Assembly: GCA_039636785.1 (NCBI GenBank)
Contig: CP144169.1
Location: forward strand, 1,302,001-1,366,000
DNA from: Micrococcaceae bacterium Sec5.7
GTDB lineage: Bacteria > Actinomycetota > Actinomycetes > Actinomycetales > Micrococcaceae
Length of the DNA stretch: 64,000 nt
Direction: 5' to 3'
Part shown: piece after piece, positions 1 to 10,420 of the stretch
Position numbering within the stretch: position 1 is the first letter of the stretch
Layout of the letters: each line of letters begins with the position of its first letter
Translations under genes and position numbers: made by a program
The notes under the pieces: generated by a model
Told to the model about the DNA's origin: nothing
What the model saw: only the letters and a program-made list of their open reading frames with translations
Database searches by the model: none

Positions 1-666
1 ATGGACATGCTCATCGGCTCCGGCTCGCTTGACGTCATTGTCATCGACTCCGTGGCTGCTCTGGTTCCGCGTGCGGAAATCGAAGGCGATATGGGCGACA
101 GCCACGTTGGCCTCCAGGCCCGTCTGATGAGCCAGGCCTTGCGTAAGATCACCGGACGCCTGAGCCAGACCAAAACCACTGCCATCTTCATCAACCAGCT
201 CCGTGAAAAGATCGGTGTCTTCTTCGGTTCACCCGAAACCACCACCGGTGGCAAGGCTCTGAAGTTCTACGCCTCCATCCGTATCGACGTCCGCAGGATC
301 CAGACGCTGAAGGAAGGCGCTGATTCGGTCGGCAACCGTACCAAGGCCAAGATCGTCAAGAACAAGATGGCCCCGCCCTTCAAGATCGCTGAATTCGACA
401 TCATCTATGGCCTGGGGATCTCCCGCGAGGGCGGCATCATCGACATGGGTGTTGAGCACGGCATCATCAAGAAGTCGGGTTCCTGGTTCACCTACGACGG
501 CGACCAGCTGGGCCAGGGCATGGAAAACTCCCGCAGGTTCCTGCGTGACAACCCTGAGCTCGCCACTGAACTTGAGCGCCTCATCAAGGAAAAGCTCGGC
601 GTGGGCGTCAAGCCGGCTGCCGAGACCGAAGCAACGCCGAAGCTGAAGGCCGTTGACGGTTTCTAG
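1..666 (+). CDS. recA: Recombinase A, C-terminal part (5' end outside window)
   Basis: RecA forms ATP-dependent filaments on single-stranded DNA, drives homologous recombination and triggers LexA self-cleavage. The window opens inside the gene: the first visible residue matches about position 128 of a roughly 350-residue actinobacterial RecA, so the Walker A part is missing. Visible are the Walker B stretch [10 protein letters not shown] (residues 11-20 here), the L1-L2 region with [30 protein letters not shown] and [17 protein letters not shown], and the C-terminal domain. The ATG at base 1 is an internal methionine, not the start. No intein is seen in the visible part. The stop overlaps recX by 14 nt, so the two are co-transcribed. 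The SOS box expected upstream lies outside the window. Confidence 0.97.
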   Translation: MDMLIGSGSLDVIVIDSVAALVPRAEIEGDMGDSHVGLQARLMSQALRKITGRLSQTKTTAIFINQLREKIGVFFGSPETTTGGKALKFYASIRIDVRRIQTLKEGADSVGNRTKAKIVKNKMAPPFKIAEFDIIYGLGISREGGIIDMGVEHGIIKKSGSWFTYDGDQLGQGMENSRRFLRDNPELATELERLIKEKLGVGVKPAAETEATPKLKAVDGF

Positions 667-1240
667 GGGCAGGCGGCGCTCGGGGTCAGGATTCGCTGGC
701 ACAGGGCCTGACGCGGAGCCAGCGGACGCCTCAGACGGGGTGGCGGATCCCGAACCCGATCTGGCTTCGGCTGCGCGGGCCATCGTGCTGCGGCAGCTGA
801 CCGGTTCCCCCAAGAGCCGGTTGCAGCTGGCCCGCAAGCTTGCAGAGCGGAGTATCCCCGAAGACGTAGTAGAGTCGGTGCTGGACCGCTTCGAAGAGGT
901 TCAGCTTATCGATGACACCGAGTTTGCACAGCTGTGGGTCCGCAACCGCGCGCAATCCCGCAAGCTCGCCAAAGGTGCCCTGCGCCGCGAACTGGCGGAC
1001 AAGGGGATCGATGCCGACACCGCGGCTCTCGCCCTGGAACAGCTCAGCGACGAGGACGAGGAATCAGCGGCACGCCAACTGGTCGAACGTAAAGTCAGGT
1101 CCGGGGTTGATTTCCCCGACCGCGCAGAGCGGGACAAAACCACGCGCCGGCTGGCGTCCATGCTGGCACGCAAGGGTTATCAGCCCTCGCATGCGTTCCG
1201 GATCGTAGGCGAGGTACTGGATGCCGCAGCCGGGCGTTGA
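653..1240 (+). CDS. recX: Regulatory protein RecX
   Basis: RecX binds and restrains the RecA filament. The 195-residue product has a charged, low-complexity N-terminus, then the helical repeats of the family: [20 protein letters not shown], the block [20 protein letters not shown] and a C-terminal three-helix repeat ending in [17 protein letters not shown]. The start used is a TTG inside the last codons of recA (14-nt overlap), which suggests translational coupling. A later start is possible because the first 40 residues are not conserved. The recA-recX order is standard in actinobacteria. Confidence 0.9.
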   Translation: MTVSRGRRRSGSGFAGTGPDAEPADASDGVADPEPDLASAARAIVLRQLTGSPKSRLQLARKLAERSIPEDVVESVLDRFEEVQLIDDTEFAQLWVRNRAQSRKLAKGALRRELADKGIDADTAALALEQLSDEDEESAARQLVERKVRSGVDFPDRAERDKTTRRLASMLARKGYQPSHAFRIVGEVLDAAAGR

Positions 1241-1295
1241 CAGGCTTCACCGCCCGCGCTGCATACAGCCCCGCCCGACCCGGTACCCTTAACAG

Positions 1296-2846
1296 GTGAG
1301 TTTGACCATTCCTTCCCCAGCGGCCGGCACCATCCCTTCAGCAGACATCAGCACGCTGCAGCCCCGCACCTATCAGGTGCGTACTTTCGGATGCCAGATG
1401 AACGTGCACGATTCCGAACGGATGGCGGGCATGCTCGAGGATGCAGGCTACGTGCCGGCAGACGGCAAGCAGGCGGACGTAGTGGTCTTCAACACCTGCG
1501 CCGTGCGGGAAAACGCTGACAATAAGCTTTATGGCAACCTGGGGATGCTGGCCTCGGTCAAGGAAGCCAACCCCGGAATGCAGATAGCCGTGGGCGGCTG
1601 CCTGGCGCAGAAGGACCGCGAGACCATTCTTAAGAAGGCCCCGTGGGTGGATGCTGTCTTCGGTACCCACAATGTGGGGGCTTTGCCGGCGCTTCTGGAC
1701 AGGGCACGGCACAACAATGAAGCCCAGCTGGAGATCCTCGAGTCTTTGGATGTTTTTCCGTCCACGCTGCCCACCAAGAGGGACTCCGTGTACTCGGGAT
1801 GGGTGTCCATCTCGGTCGGCTGCAACAACACATGTACGTTCTGCATCGTCCCGGCGCTCCGGGGCAAGGAGAAAGACCGCCGGCCCGGCGACATCCTTGC
1901 CGAGATCCAGGCGCTTGTCGACGACGGTGCCATTGAAGTGACGCTCCTGGGCCAAAACGTGAATTCGTACGGCGTCGAATTCGGAGATCGCCAGGCGTTC
2001 TCCAAGCTCCTCCGCGCCTGCGGCGAAATCCCGGGCCTGGAAAGGGTGCGCTTTACCAGCCCCCACCCGGCAGCTTTCACCGACGACGTCATCGACGCCA
2101 TGGCCGAAACCCCCAACGTCATGCCCCAGCTCCACATGCCGCTTCAATCCGGCTCGGACAAGGTACTCAAGGACATGAAGAGGTCCTACCGCTCCACAAA
2201 GTTCCTCGGGATCCTGGACAAGGTGCGCGAGAAGATTCCGCACGCTGCCATTTCCACGGACATCATTGTGGGCTTTCCAGGCGAGACGGAAGAGGACTTC
2301 CAGGCAACGCTCGACGTCGTGGAAAAGTCCCGTTTTGCCACCGCCTTCACGTTCCAGTACTCCAAGCGGCCCGGCACGCCCGCGGCGGACCTCCCGGATC
2401 AGCTCCCCAAGGCAGTTGTCCAGGAGCGGTTTGAACGGCTGACCGCTTTGCAGGACCGCATCGCCGCCGAAGAGAATGCAACGCAGCTCGGTCGCCGGGT
2501 CGAAGTTATGGTCACTGCGCAGTCGGGCCGGAAGGCTGAGGAAACGCACCGGTTGTCCGGCCGTTCCCGGGACCAGCGGCTGGTACATTTCTCAGTCCCT
2601 GAAGGCGCCCAGGCTCCCCGCCCAGGCGATTTGGTGACAGTCACCATCACCGATGCGGCGTCCTTCCATCTGGTCGCCGATCCCACGGTTGCCGATTACA
2701 CGCTCAGGCGGTCCCGTGCAGGCGACGCCTGGGACAGGTCGCTGGCCGATTCCTGCGGCGCGCCGGTGCCCGGCGGCGCCGGCAACAACGCCCGGAAGGC
2801 CGGCGTTTCGCTGGGTATGCCTTCTTTGCCTCTTCGTGCCCTCTGA
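1296..2846 (+). CDS. miaB: tRNA-2-methylthio-N6-dimethylallyladenosine synthase
   Basis: MiaB adds a methylthio group to i6A37 of tRNAs, the step after MiaA, whose gene is next. Domains in order: an N-terminal UPF0004 domain with cluster ligands C33, C68 and C102; a radical SAM core with C176, C180 and C183 (CNNTCTFC); and a C-terminal TRAM domain up to about residue 455. The 516-residue length is slightly above the usual 440-510 because of a tail after TRAM. GTG was chosen because a -10 element TACCCT ends 6 nt before it, with no Shine-Dalgarno sequence, as expected for a leaderless mRNA. miaA overlaps its 3' end. Confidence 0.96.
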   Translation: MSLTIPSPAAGTIPSADISTLQPRTYQVRTFGCQMNVHDSERMAGMLEDAGYVPADGKQADVVVFNTCAVRENADNKLYGNLGMLASVKEANPGMQIAVGGCLAQKDRETILKKAPWVDAVFGTHNVGALPALLDRARHNNEAQLEILESLDVFPSTLPTKRDSVYSGWVSISVGCNNTCTFCIVPALRGKEKDRRPGDILAEIQALVDDGAIEVTLLGQNVNSYGVEFGDRQAFSKLLRACGEIPGLERVRFTSPHPAAFTDDVIDAMAETPNVMPQLHMPLQSGSDKVLKDMKRSYRSTKFLGILDKVREKIPHAAISTDIIVGFPGETEEDFQATLDVVEKSRFATAFTFQYSKRPGTPAADLPDQLPKAVVQERFERLTALQDRIAAEENATQLGRRVEVMVTAQSGRKAEETHRLSGRSRDQRLVHFSVPEGAQAPRPGDLVTVTITDAASFHLVADPTVADYTLRRSRAGDAWDRSLADSCGAPVPGGAGNNARKAGVSLGMPSLPLRAL

Positions 2847-3762
2847 AGCAGTGGCCGCTGACAGGCAGGCACCGCCGCCCGTCATAGCCGTGGTGGGGCC
2901 AACCGGCTCGGGAAAGTCGGACCTCGCCGTGGAGCTGGCGCTCCAGCTGGACGGCGAAGTGATCAACGCCGACTCCATGCAGTTCTACCGCGGTATGGAC
3001 ATCGGCACGGCAAAAATCAGTCTGGCCGAGCGCAGGGGAGTACCGCACCGCATGCTGGATACGCTCGACGTGACTGAGGAAGCCAGCGTCTCGGATTTCC
3101 AGAAGCAGGCCCGAACCGCAATTGCTGACATCCACGGCCGGGGCAAGCGTGCAATCCTTGCGGGCGGATCCGGACTCTATGTCCGCGCAGCACTGGATGT
3201 CCTCGATTTCCCCGGCACGGATCCGGACATCCGGACCAGGCTTGAAGCCGAGCTGGAGTCAGCTGGCCCCGCGCCACTGATCGACAGGCTGCGGGCAGTC
3301 GATCCCGTGTCCGCCGGTAGAGTCGCGGACTCCCGCAGAGTGATTCGCGCCCTGGAAGTTTTTGAACTGACGGGCCGCCCGTTCAGCTCGTTTATGCCCG
3401 GACGCGATTATTACCAGCCGGCGGTCCAGATCGGGCTTGAGGTGGACCGGGAGTTGCTGCGCGAACGACTGGCCCATCGCGTCCATGGGATGGTCAGCAA
3501 CGGGCTGCTCGCGGAAGTGAAGCGGCTTGATGCGGCCGGTCTGCGCCGCGGCAGGACCGCACCGCGTGCGCTGGGCTATGCCCAGTTCCTCCGAGTGCTG
3601 GACGGCGAATCCGATGCGGGGCAGGCCGCGGAGGAAACGATTGTAGCCACCAGGCAGTTCGCCAGGCGGCAGCTGACCTGGTTCCGCGCTGACCCCCGGA
3701 TCCACTGGCTGGACTGGCAGGACCCGGAACTGGTCGCCAAAGCAGCCGCGCTCTGCCACTGA
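2836..3762 (+). CDS. miaA: tRNA dimethylallyltransferase
   Basis: MiaA transfers dimethylallyl from DMAPP to A37 of tRNAs reading UNN codons, giving the substrate of MiaB. The P-loop GPTGSGKS lies near the N-terminus, followed by [17 protein letters not shown] (DMAPP and tRNA site) and the IPPT core. The C-terminal part has the expected [10 protein letters not shown] signature. Length is about 308 residues, normal for the family. The frame is open further upstream through miaB, but only codons after about 2836 look like MiaA. GTG 2836 and GTG 2851 are both possible starts; the first overlaps miaB by 11 nt. Neither has a strong ribosome binding site, so coupling to miaB is likely. Confidence 0.93.
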   Translation: MPSEAVAADRQAPPPVIAVVGPTGSGKSDLAVELALQLDGEVINADSMQFYRGMDIGTAKISLAERRGVPHRMLDTLDVTEEASVSDFQKQARTAIADIHGRGKRAILAGGSGLYVRAALDVLDFPGTDPDIRTRLEAELESAGPAPLIDRLRAVDPVSAGRVADSRRVIRALEVFELTGRPFSSFMPGRDYYQPAVQIGLEVDRELLRERLAHRVHGMVSNGLLAEVKRLDAAGLRRGRTAPRALGYAQFLRVLDGESDAGQAAEETIVATRQFARRQLTWFRADPRIHWLDWQDPELVAKAAALCH

Positions 3763-3879
3763 CTTGTTCGCCCTGCGCCGCTGCCCCAGCGCCGCTGCCA
3801 CGGACACCGCCCCCACCGACGCCGCTGCAGTCGGCCGCTGATTTCCCGGGCAGCCCCGGCATGCCGGTAACCTTGAACC

Positions 3880-4824
3880 ATGGATGAGACCCTCGAAGCG
3901 ACCCCTGCGCGAACCGACTCTGACCTGAGCGGTCTCCGCTTCTCGAAGGGGCATGGAACGGGCAATGACTTTGTTCTCATCGCGGATCCTGAAGGCATCC
4001 ACACGATCACAGCAGGCCAGGTCGCCGCGCTCTGCGACCGGCACCGCGGAATCGGCGGAGACGGCCTGATCCGCGCCGTGCCGTCGCGCCTCCTCCCCGA
4101 GGGCCAGGAACTCCTGGCAGCCAGTCCGGACGCCGAATGGTTCATGGACTACCGCAACGGAGACGGCTCACTGTCGGAAATGTGCGGCAACGGTGTCCGG
4201 GTGTTTGTGCATTTCCTGATCGCCGAAGGACTGGTGAAGCTTCCGGCCGGCGGCTCTCTGAACATCGGCACCCGGGCCGGAATCAAGTCCGTTGTCCGCA
4301 CCGGCGACGGCTATGCTGTGGATATGGGGCCGTGGGAGTTCATCTTCCCGGGTGACGCAGCCGCCAAGGCCATGGACTCACTCGTCACCGCCGACGGCCT
4401 GGAAGTCCCGCGTCCGGCGCTGTCCGTCAGCATGGGCAACCCCCACACTGTGGTGGCCCTGGCGGAGTTGTCCGAGCTGGAGGCAACACGGCTGTTCACG
4501 GCGCCGGTCGTCGATCCCGTGCCCGCCAACGGCACCAACGTGGAATTTGTGGTGCCGGCCGAGCCGCTGGTCAACGACGGCGTGGGAACAGTCACCATGC
4601 GCGTCCACGAGCGGGGCGTGGGCGAAACCCAGTCGTGCGGCACCGGAGCCTGCGCTGCAGCCGTGGCGACCCGTCACTGGGCGGGGACCAGCGCACCGGA
4701 TGCCTGGCACATTAACGTTCCTGGCGGCGTCGTCGGCGTTAAATTCTTTCCCGGGGCGGCCGGCCGCGAACATGTTGAACTGAGCGGGCCCGCGGTGATC
4801 GTGGCTAGCGGGACGCTTTCCTGA
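3880..4824 (+). CDS. dapF: Diaminopimelate epimerase
   Basis: DapF interconverts LL- and meso-diaminopimelate for lysine and peptidoglycan synthesis. The two catalytic cysteines are present: C102 in MCGNGVRVF and C253 in QSCGTGACA. The N-terminal substrate loop KGHGTGNDF is also clear. The 314 residues are slightly longer than usual (270-290) because of an insert around residues 68-86. ATG 3880 has a -10 TAACCT ending 6 nt upstream and no Shine-Dalgarno, consistent with a leaderless start. The 3' end overlaps the convergent methyltransferase gene by 20 nt. Confidence 0.96.
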   Translation: MDETLEATPARTDSDLSGLRFSKGHGTGNDFVLIADPEGIHTITAGQVAALCDRHRGIGGDGLIRAVPSRLLPEGQELLAASPDAEWFMDYRNGDGSLSEMCGNGVRVFVHFLIAEGLVKLPAGGSLNIGTRAGIKSVVRTGDGYAVDMGPWEFIFPGDAAAKAMDSLVTADGLEVPRPALSVSMGNPHTVVALAELSELEATRLFTAPVVDPVPANGTNVEFVVPAEPLVNDGVGTVTMRVHERGVGETQSCGTGACAAAVATRHWAGTSAPDAWHINVPGGVVGVKFFPGAAGREHVELSGPAVIVASGTLS

Positions 4825-5419
4825 CGCGCAGGATCCTGAATGATTTTGACGTGCTTTCGCGGCTGACGGTGAACGACTCGTCCAATTCCTCGGCCAGCCA
4901 GCGCTGAAGGGAATCCGCGCCCAGGTTCTTCTGGACCACCAGCCAGGCGGAACCTCCAGCTGCCAGCCGGGGCAGCCACAGCTTCAGCAGCGAATGCAGC
5001 TCATCCTTGCCGATCCGGATGGGTGGGTTGGACCAGATTGTGTCGAAACGCACCTCCGGATCCACCGCCTCCGGCGTGCTGGCTGTGAGGTGGTCAAGCC
5101 CCAGTAAAGCGGCATTTTCATTGGTCAGCGTTACGCAGCGCTCATTGACATCCACGGCATAGACACGTGCATGGGGAGCTCGGAGAGCCATGGTAAGGGC
5201 GATCGGACCCCAGCCGCAGCCGACGTCCAGGAGATTGCCCTTCGGCGAGGGAGCAGGAGCATCGGCGAGCAGCACTGCGGTTCCCTTGTCGATTCCGTCA
5301 GGGCTGAAGATGCCCGACGACGTCTGCAGCCTCCGCTTTTCACCAGCCAGTTCCACGGTCAGCGACTTGCGGGTGAAGGGCCCTGCGGGCGATGCGCTGA
5401 AATAGTGTGCAGACTCCAT
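4805..5419 (-). CDS. Class I SAM methyltransferase, RsmC/MTS type
   Basis: This is a single-domain small methyltransferase of 204 residues. SAM-binding motif I is LLDVGCGWGP (about residues 64-73) and the acidic end of beta-2 is VYAVDVNE. The NPP motif IWSNPPIR (about 131-138) is typical of enzymes acting on base amino groups. It resembles the catalytic domain of RsmC (16S rRNA G1207), but the N-terminal pseudo-domain of enterobacterial RsmC is absent, as in many actinobacterial homologues, so the substrate is inferred. A TAATCT -10 lies 8 nt before the ATG, in the region shared with the divergent hflX leader. Confidence 0.85.
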   Translation of the reverse strand: MESAHYFSASPAGPFTRKSLTVELAGEKRRLQTSSGIFSPDGIDKGTAVLLADAPAPSPKGNLLDVGCGWGPIALTMALRAPHARVYAVDVNERCVTLTNENAALLGLDHLTASTPEAVDPEVRFDTIWSNPPIRIGKDELHSLLKLWLPRLAAGGSAWLVVQKNLGADSLQRWLAEELDESFTVSRESTSKSFRILRVRKASR

Positions 5420-5477
5420 AACTGGCCAGATTAGTTGGCCTCGGGCCCGAAGGGAAACCAGCGGGATGGCCGTCTGC

Positions 5478-5511
5478 TAATCTTGAAGGCATGTTCATGA
5501 TTTTTGAGTAG
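5478..5511 (+). promoter_or_regulatory. Possible promoter and leaderless upstream ORF in the hflX leader
   Basis: A TAATCT -10 at 5478-5483 ends 7 nt before an ATG that opens a six-codon frame MFMIFE with stop at 5509-5511. About 150 nt then separate it from hflX, including a GCGCC/GGCGC hairpin near 5570-5583. Short upstream ORFs with downstream RNA switches are known in front of antibiotic-induced ribosome-rescue genes in actinobacteria, so this may be an attenuator. This is inference from position and spacing. No -35 element is clear. Confidence 0.4.
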
Positions 5512-5659
5512 CCGGACCGGGCACAGCCCCGTCCCGCAGCGACGCAGGTAATCACCTTCCGCTCAGTGCGCCATTAGGCGCCCGTCACACTCATTTCCAA
5601 TTTCGGAACCACTTCTTCCTGCCTCAGCACGGCTGCCGCAGGCACTTCAGGAGGCCTGG

Positions 5660-7333
5660 ATGACCAATAGTCATCAGCCCAGCGCGAATACCGCACCACA
5701 GACAAACAATCGGCACTATTCTGAAGGTGCCGAACCTTCAAAGGAGACCATGACCAGCCAGCACAACCCCGGGTCCGATTCAGCTGCCCAGGACATGAGT
5801 CCTGAGGAGATCCAGGCTGTCATCGACCGGATTCTCTCCAAGGATGTCCCGGCCAGGAACGTCTCCCGTACGGACGCCGACGCAGGGGACGCGGACAGGC
5901 GGGCCCTGTTCGGCAAGGCCCAGGCAATCTCACGACTGGACGAGGAACACACCAGCTACGACGGCGATCAGCAGGACCTGGAAGAACGCCGCGCCTTGCG
6001 CCGTACAGCGGGTCTCTCCACGGAACTTGAGGATGTCACAGAGGTCGAATACCGGCAGCTGCGACTGGAACGTGTGGTCCTTGCCGGGTTGTGGAGCGAA
6101 GGCACACTCGCGGACGCAGAGAACTCGCTGCGCGAGCTCGCCGCCCTTGCCGAAACTGCCGGCTCCGAAGTCCTTGACGGACTGGTCCAGCGCCGCGCCA
6201 AGCCGGACCCCGGAACGTTCCTGGGGTCAGGCAAAGCGCTGGAACTCAAAGAGATCGTGACGTCCACGGGGGCGGATACCGTGGTGGTGGACGCCGAGCT
6301 GGCTCCGTCCCAGCGGCGCGGCCTTGAGGACATCGTCAAGGTCAAGGTCATTGACCGCACAGCACTGATTCTGGACATCTTTGCGCAGCATGCCAAGAGC
6401 CGTGAAGGCAAGGCGCAGGTTGAGCTGGCACAGCTGGAATACCTCCTGCCGCGCCTGCGCGGCTGGGGCGAATCCATGTCCCGCCAGGCCGGTGGCCAGG
6501 TGGGCGGCGCGGGCGCCGGCATGGGCTCACGTGGCCCCGGTGAAACCAAGATCGAGCTGGACAGGCGCCGGATCCGCACCCGCATGGCCAAGCTGCGGCG
6601 CGAGATAGCCGCAATGAAGCCGGCTCGCGAGACCAAACGGGCCAACCGCCGTCGAAATTCAGTTCCGTCAGTGGCCATTGCCGGTTATACCAACGCCGGA
6701 AAATCCTCGCTCCTGAACAGGCTCACCGACGCCGGGGTCTTGGTCGAAAACGCGCTGTTCGCCACCCTTGACCCCACCGTCCGCAAAGCTGAGACCGCGG
6801 ACGGACTTGGCTACACCCTGGCTGACACCGTGGGATTTGTCCGGTCGCTTCCCACCCAGCTGGTGGAGGCATTCCGGTCCACGCTGGAGGAAGTGGCTGA
6901 TTCGGACCTCATCCTGCACGTCGTGGACGCCTCGCACCCGGATCCGGAAGGTCAGATCGCTGCCGTCCGCGCCGTTTTCAGCGAAGTGGATGCACGCAAG
7001 GTCCCCGAGATCATCGTACTGAACAAGGTGGATGCCGCTGATCCGTTTGTGGTGGAGCGGCTTAAGCAGCGCGAACCGCGCCATGTTGTGGTGTCTGCCC
7101 GAACGGGACAGGGAATCGCGGAACTGCTCAAGGCTATCAGCGAAGCCATTCCCAGGCCCGGCGTCAAACTGGAGCTGCTCATCCCTTACGACCGCGGTGA
7201 TCTGATCAGTAAGATCCACGACGCCGATGCAGAGATCCTCAGCCTGGATCACGAAGAAAACGGCACCCGCGCCGTGGTTATGGTCAGGGAGGGCCTCGCG
7301 GCTGAACTGGAATCATTCATCAGCAATGACTGA
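5660..7333 (+). CDS. hflX: GTPase HflX
   Basis: HflX is a ribosome-associated GTPase that splits stalled 70S ribosomes. The 557-residue product has the N-terminal HflX domain (about 150-290), a glycine-rich linker GGQVGGAGAGMGSRGPGE before the coiled coil ELDRRRIRTRMAKLRREIA, then the G domain with G1 GYTNAGKSSL, G3 DTVGFV, G4 NKVD and a C-terminal domain. The first 120 residues are an acidic actinobacterial extension. ATG 5660 has a good AGGAGG at 5649-5654. An internal ATG at 5750 with AAGGAG is an alternative. The end overlaps the helicase gene by 8 nt. Confidence 0.95.
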   Translation: MTNSHQPSANTAPQTNNRHYSEGAEPSKETMTSQHNPGSDSAAQDMSPEEIQAVIDRILSKDVPARNVSRTDADAGDADRRALFGKAQAISRLDEEHTSYDGDQQDLEERRALRRTAGLSTELEDVTEVEYRQLRLERVVLAGLWSEGTLADAENSLRELAALAETAGSEVLDGLVQRRAKPDPGTFLGSGKALELKEIVTSTGADTVVVDAELAPSQRRGLEDIVKVKVIDRTALILDIFAQHAKSREGKAQVELAQLEYLLPRLRGWGESMSRQAGGQVGGAGAGMGSRGPGETKIELDRRRIRTRMAKLRREIAAMKPARETKRANRRRNSVPSVAIAGYTNAGKSSLLNRLTDAGVLVENALFATLDPTVRKAETADGLGYTLADTVGFVRSLPTQLVEAFRSTLEEVADSDLILHVVDASHPDPEGQIAAVRAVFSEVDARKVPEIIVLNKVDAADPFVVERLKQREPRHVVVSARTGQGIAELLKAISEAIPRPGVKLELLIPYDRGDLISKIHDADAEILSLDHEENGTRAVVMVREGLAAELESFISND

Positions 7334-9395
7334 GCTGGTGGCGGGGGAAATCGAAGGCTCGGCAGGCGAGCAGTTCGTGATTGAGCTGCTCGACCGGGCC
7401 GTTGCCGGCATGGGTGGCCAGAGCCGCAGCGGCCAGCATGAGATGGCCAGGCAGGTAGCACGGGCGATCGAAACCGGCGACCACCTGCTGGTGCAGGCAG
7501 GCACAGGCACGGGTAAGTCGTTGGCCTACCTGATTCCGCTTATTGCGCATTCACTGGTCAGCGACAAACCCACTCTGGTGTCCACCGCCACCCTGGCACT
7601 CCAGACACAGATCGTCGGACGGGATCTTCCCCGGTTGCTGGAGACCATCACGCCGGCGCTCGAAAGGCCTGTGAAGATAGCGCTCGTCAAAGGACGCTCC
7701 AACTATGTCTGCAGGCACAAGGTTGAAGGCGGCTTCCCCTCTGAGGAGCCCTCGGAAGGCCAACTGTTTTCCCTGGGTGAGGACACCAGTGTCCCGCATT
7801 TCGCGGCAGCCATCGGGGGTCCGTCGTCGCAGTTCGGGAAGGAGGTTGTCCGGCTGCGCGAATGGGCCGAAAAGACAGCCAGCGGAGACCGCGACGAACT
7901 CCTGCCGGGTGTGACGGACCGTGCCTGGCGCCAGGTGTCGGTCACATCCATGGAGTGCCTCGGGGCGCAGAAGTGTCCCCTCGCGGCGGAGTGTTTCAGC
8001 GAACTTGCGCGGCAGAATGCAGCCGAGGCCGATGTTGTGGTGACCAACCATGCCATGCTGGCCGTCAGCGCGTTCGAAGGGCTTGCCGTCCTGCCTGAGT
8101 ACGACGTTGTTGTGGTTGACGAGGCCCACGAGCTGCAGGACCGTGTGACCGGGGCTGTCTCCGGCCAGCTCTCCGTGGCCATGGTCCAAGCCGCCGCGTC
8201 CGGTGCCCGGAAGAATACAGGCATCACCGTGGACGCCCTCAACGCTGCGGCCGCCAACCTGGAGCTCGCCCTGGCCGGGGTGGCCAGCGGGCTCCTGCCC
8301 AACGGGCTCAATGACGAACAGCTCGACTGCGTTGACCAGCTCCGCGAAGCCTCCAGGGCAGCGCTGTCCGATTCCAAGGGGGACAGTGCAAACACAGCCG
8401 ACGGCGGGAGGCAACTGGCACGTTCACGTCTTCTGGTGATTCTGGAGCTGTGCGAGCGGCTGATCGCCGCTCGGGAAAACCGTGAAGTGGTGTGGTTTTC
8501 CCGGAACAGTACCTTTGACCCGCAACAGGGTTACTCGCAACCCGACGAAACGTCTCCTGCGCTCATCAATGTGGCCCCGCTCAGCGTGGCGGGCCGCCTC
8601 CGGGAGGGCCTGTTTGCCGGACACACCGTAGTGCTGACCTCAGCCACTCTGGCCATTGGCTCAGCCTTTGAACCGCTAGCAGGGGGCCTGGGGCTGGTGG
8701 GCGACGGAGCTCCGAGGTGGACGGGCATCGACGTCGGCTCACCGTTCGATTACCCCAAGCAGGGCATTCTGTACGTGGCCGGGCACTTGCCCAAGCCTGG
8801 CCGGGGCACCTCTCCCGACGCACTTGATGAACTCGAAGCGCTGATCCGTGCATCCGGCGGCGGGGCACTGTGTCTCTTTTCGTCGCGGAGGGCCGCCGAA
8901 GACGCCGCCGAGGCCATGCGCCCACGCCTCGACGTCAGTATTCTCTGCCAGGGTGACTCCACGATGACTTCCCTTGTGAAGCAGTTTGCCGACGAACCCG
9001 ATACCTGCCTGTTCGGCACCATGTCGCTGTGGCAGGGTGTGGACGTTCCCGGCGGTTCCTGCCGGCTGGTGGTCATTGACCGCATCCCGTTTCCGCGACC
9101 GGACGATCCGCTGATGACAGCGCGTTCACGCGCCGTTGCGCAGGCCGGAGGCAACGGTTTTATGTCCGTTTCCGCCACGCACGCTGCCATCAGGCTGGCC
9201 CAGGGCGCAGGAAGGCTCATCCGTTCCACGGGGGACAGGGGTGTGGTGGCGGTACTGGATTCCCGCCTGTCCACGGAACGCTACGGCGGATTCCTCCGGG
9301 CGGCACTGCCGCCGTTCTGGCCCACCACAGACCGAAAAATTGCGTTTGCCGCGCTGGAAAGGCTTGCCAGGGAGCAGTCCTTAGCACAGTCCTGA
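7326..9395 (+). CDS. dinG: DinG-like ATP-dependent DNA helicase (XPD-type, Fe-S)
   Basis: A 689-residue superfamily 2 helicase of the DinG/XPD type, thought to unwind DNA with 5' overhangs during repair. Walker A is AGTGTGKSLAYL and the DEAH box is VVVVDEAHEL. Between them are four cysteines (one in NYVCRHK, three in SMECLGAQKCPLAAECF) that fit the Fe-S cluster. Motif VI is RLAQGAGRLIRS near the end. Start chosen at ATG 7326, which overlaps the hflX stop by 8 nt, so translation is probably coupled. No SOS box is seen near this start. Closest to the YoaA/DinG group; the exact orthologue is uncertain. Confidence 0.92.
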   Translation: MTELVAGEIEGSAGEQFVIELLDRAVAGMGGQSRSGQHEMARQVARAIETGDHLLVQAGTGTGKSLAYLIPLIAHSLVSDKPTLVSTATLALQTQIVGRDLPRLLETITPALERPVKIALVKGRSNYVCRHKVEGGFPSEEPSEGQLFSLGEDTSVPHFAAAIGGPSSQFGKEVVRLREWAEKTASGDRDELLPGVTDRAWRQVSVTSMECLGAQKCPLAAECFSELARQNAAEADVVVTNHAMLAVSAFEGLAVLPEYDVVVVDEAHELQDRVTGAVSGQLSVAMVQAAASGARKNTGITVDALNAAAANLELALAGVASGLLPNGLNDEQLDCVDQLREASRAALSDSKGDSANTADGGRQLARSRLLVILELCERLIAARENREVVWFSRNSTFDPQQGYSQPDETSPALINVAPLSVAGRLREGLFAGHTVVLTSATLAIGSAFEPLAGGLGLVGDGAPRWTGIDVGSPFDYPKQGILYVAGHLPKPGRGTSPDALDELEALIRASGGGALCLFSSRRAAEDAAEAMRPRLDVSILCQGDSTMTSLVKQFADEPDTCLFGTMSLWQGVDVPGGSCRLVVIDRIPFPRPDDPLMTARSRAVAQAGGNGFMSVSATHAAIRLAQGAGRLIRSTGDRGVVAVLDSRLSTERYGGFLRAALPPFWPTTDRKIAFAALERLAREQSLAQS

Positions 9396-9459
9396 TCAGT
9401 AGCCTCGACGCCAGGAGTCCTGATCCCGGCGGGTGGGATGCTGCGTGAGCCGGAAGACA

Positions 9460-10209
9460 TCAGAGGGAACGAAGTACTGAAACAACTTTGCCCATGATGG
9501 TGGCATGGTCGCCGAGTATGGGCTCGTACTGCGTGTTCTGCGGCAGAAGCCAGGTATGGCCGTCACGCTGGCGGAAGGTCTTGACGGTGGCTTCGTCATC
9601 CAGAAGCGCAGCCACGATGTCACCATTGACGGCGTCACTTTGCCTGCGCACCACCACCCAGTCGCCGTCGCAGATTGCCGCGTCCACCATGGAGTCACCG
9701 GCAACCCTCAGCATAAACAGTTCGCCGTGACCCACCAGCTGGCGTGGCAGCGGCATAACGTCCTCAATCACCTGATCGGCAAGGATGGGGCCACCGGCCG
9801 CGATCCGGCCCACCAGGGGCACCATCGCGGTATCCATGGCGCTGGCCAGCTCCGAAACGGACGCGCCGCCAACGCTGTGCAGCCGGTTGTTCTTCCCTGC
9901 ACCGGATGACTTTGCGTTGCCACCGTCCAGGGTGAGCGGCATCAGCACCTCCATGGCGCGCGGACGCTTGGGGTCACGACGCAAATAGCCCAGTTTTTCA
10001 AGCTGTGAAAGCTGATGCGTGACGCTGGACAGACTGGCCAGTCCGACGGTGTCTCCGATCTCACGCATGGACGGGGGATAGCCGTTGTCATTGACGGACC
10101 GCTGGATGGTTTCCAGGATCTTCTTCTGCCGGACGGTCAGTCCCTTGGGCGTCCGTTGTGGCTGCTGGCCCCGCTGGGTAGCCCTGCCACTGGAGGCTTG
10201 TGCTGCCAT
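9460..10209 (-). CDS. lexA: SOS repressor LexA
   Basis: LexA represses DNA-damage genes and cleaves itself when RecA filaments form. The 249-residue protein has an N-terminal winged helix ([13 protein letters not shown] to [19 protein letters not shown]), the cleavage site A138-G139 in GRIAAGGP, and the catalytic pair S173 (AGDSMVD) and K210 (ATVKTF). Start chosen at ATG 10209 (MAAQASS); the open frame reaches 10359, but the extra 50 residues are not LexA-like. Two SOS-like sites upstream suggest autoregulation shared with the divergent LysM gene. Confidence 0.97.
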   Translation of the reverse strand: MAAQASSGRATQRGQQPQRTPKGLTVRQKKILETIQRSVNDNGYPPSMREIGDTVGLASLSSVTHQLSQLEKLGYLRRDPKRPRAMEVLMPLTLDGGNAKSSGAGKNNRLHSVGGASVSELASAMDTAMVPLVGRIAAGGPILADQVIEDVMPLPRQLVGHGELFMLRVAGDSMVDAAICDGDWVVVRRQSDAVNGDIVAALLDDEATVKTFRQRDGHTWLLPQNTQYEPILGDHATIMGKVVSVLRSL

Positions 10210-10353
10210 GTTCGCCAACGCCTTTCGGTTGCACCCGGCATCCGCGGCTGCAGTTGCCGGGAACACCTGGTCTGAAATTGTCAGACCCTGCTGATCAACT
10301 GCAGAGGTGGTTGTTATCTGACTCCAAACGTAGGCCAGCCGCAAAGCTTTTTC

Positions 10354-10365
10354 AAACATTTGTTC
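10354..10365. promoter_or_regulatory. Imperfect SOS box (LexA site)
   Basis: AAAC-N4-GTTC here differs from the actinobacterial SOS core GAAC-N4-GTTC at one base. It is the site nearer lexA, about 145 nt upstream of its start. It probably helps autoregulation; this is inferred from sequence and place only. Confidence 0.55.
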
Positions 10366-10420
10366 TAGCGAGTCTCGACAATATTCGTTGATAAGTGCTA
10401 AAACTGAAATAGCAAAGTTC

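Noticed and set aside
1338-2588. Long minus-strand frame opposite miaB
   Set aside because: Such frames are common opposite GC-rich genes with strong third-position bias; the product shows no domain.
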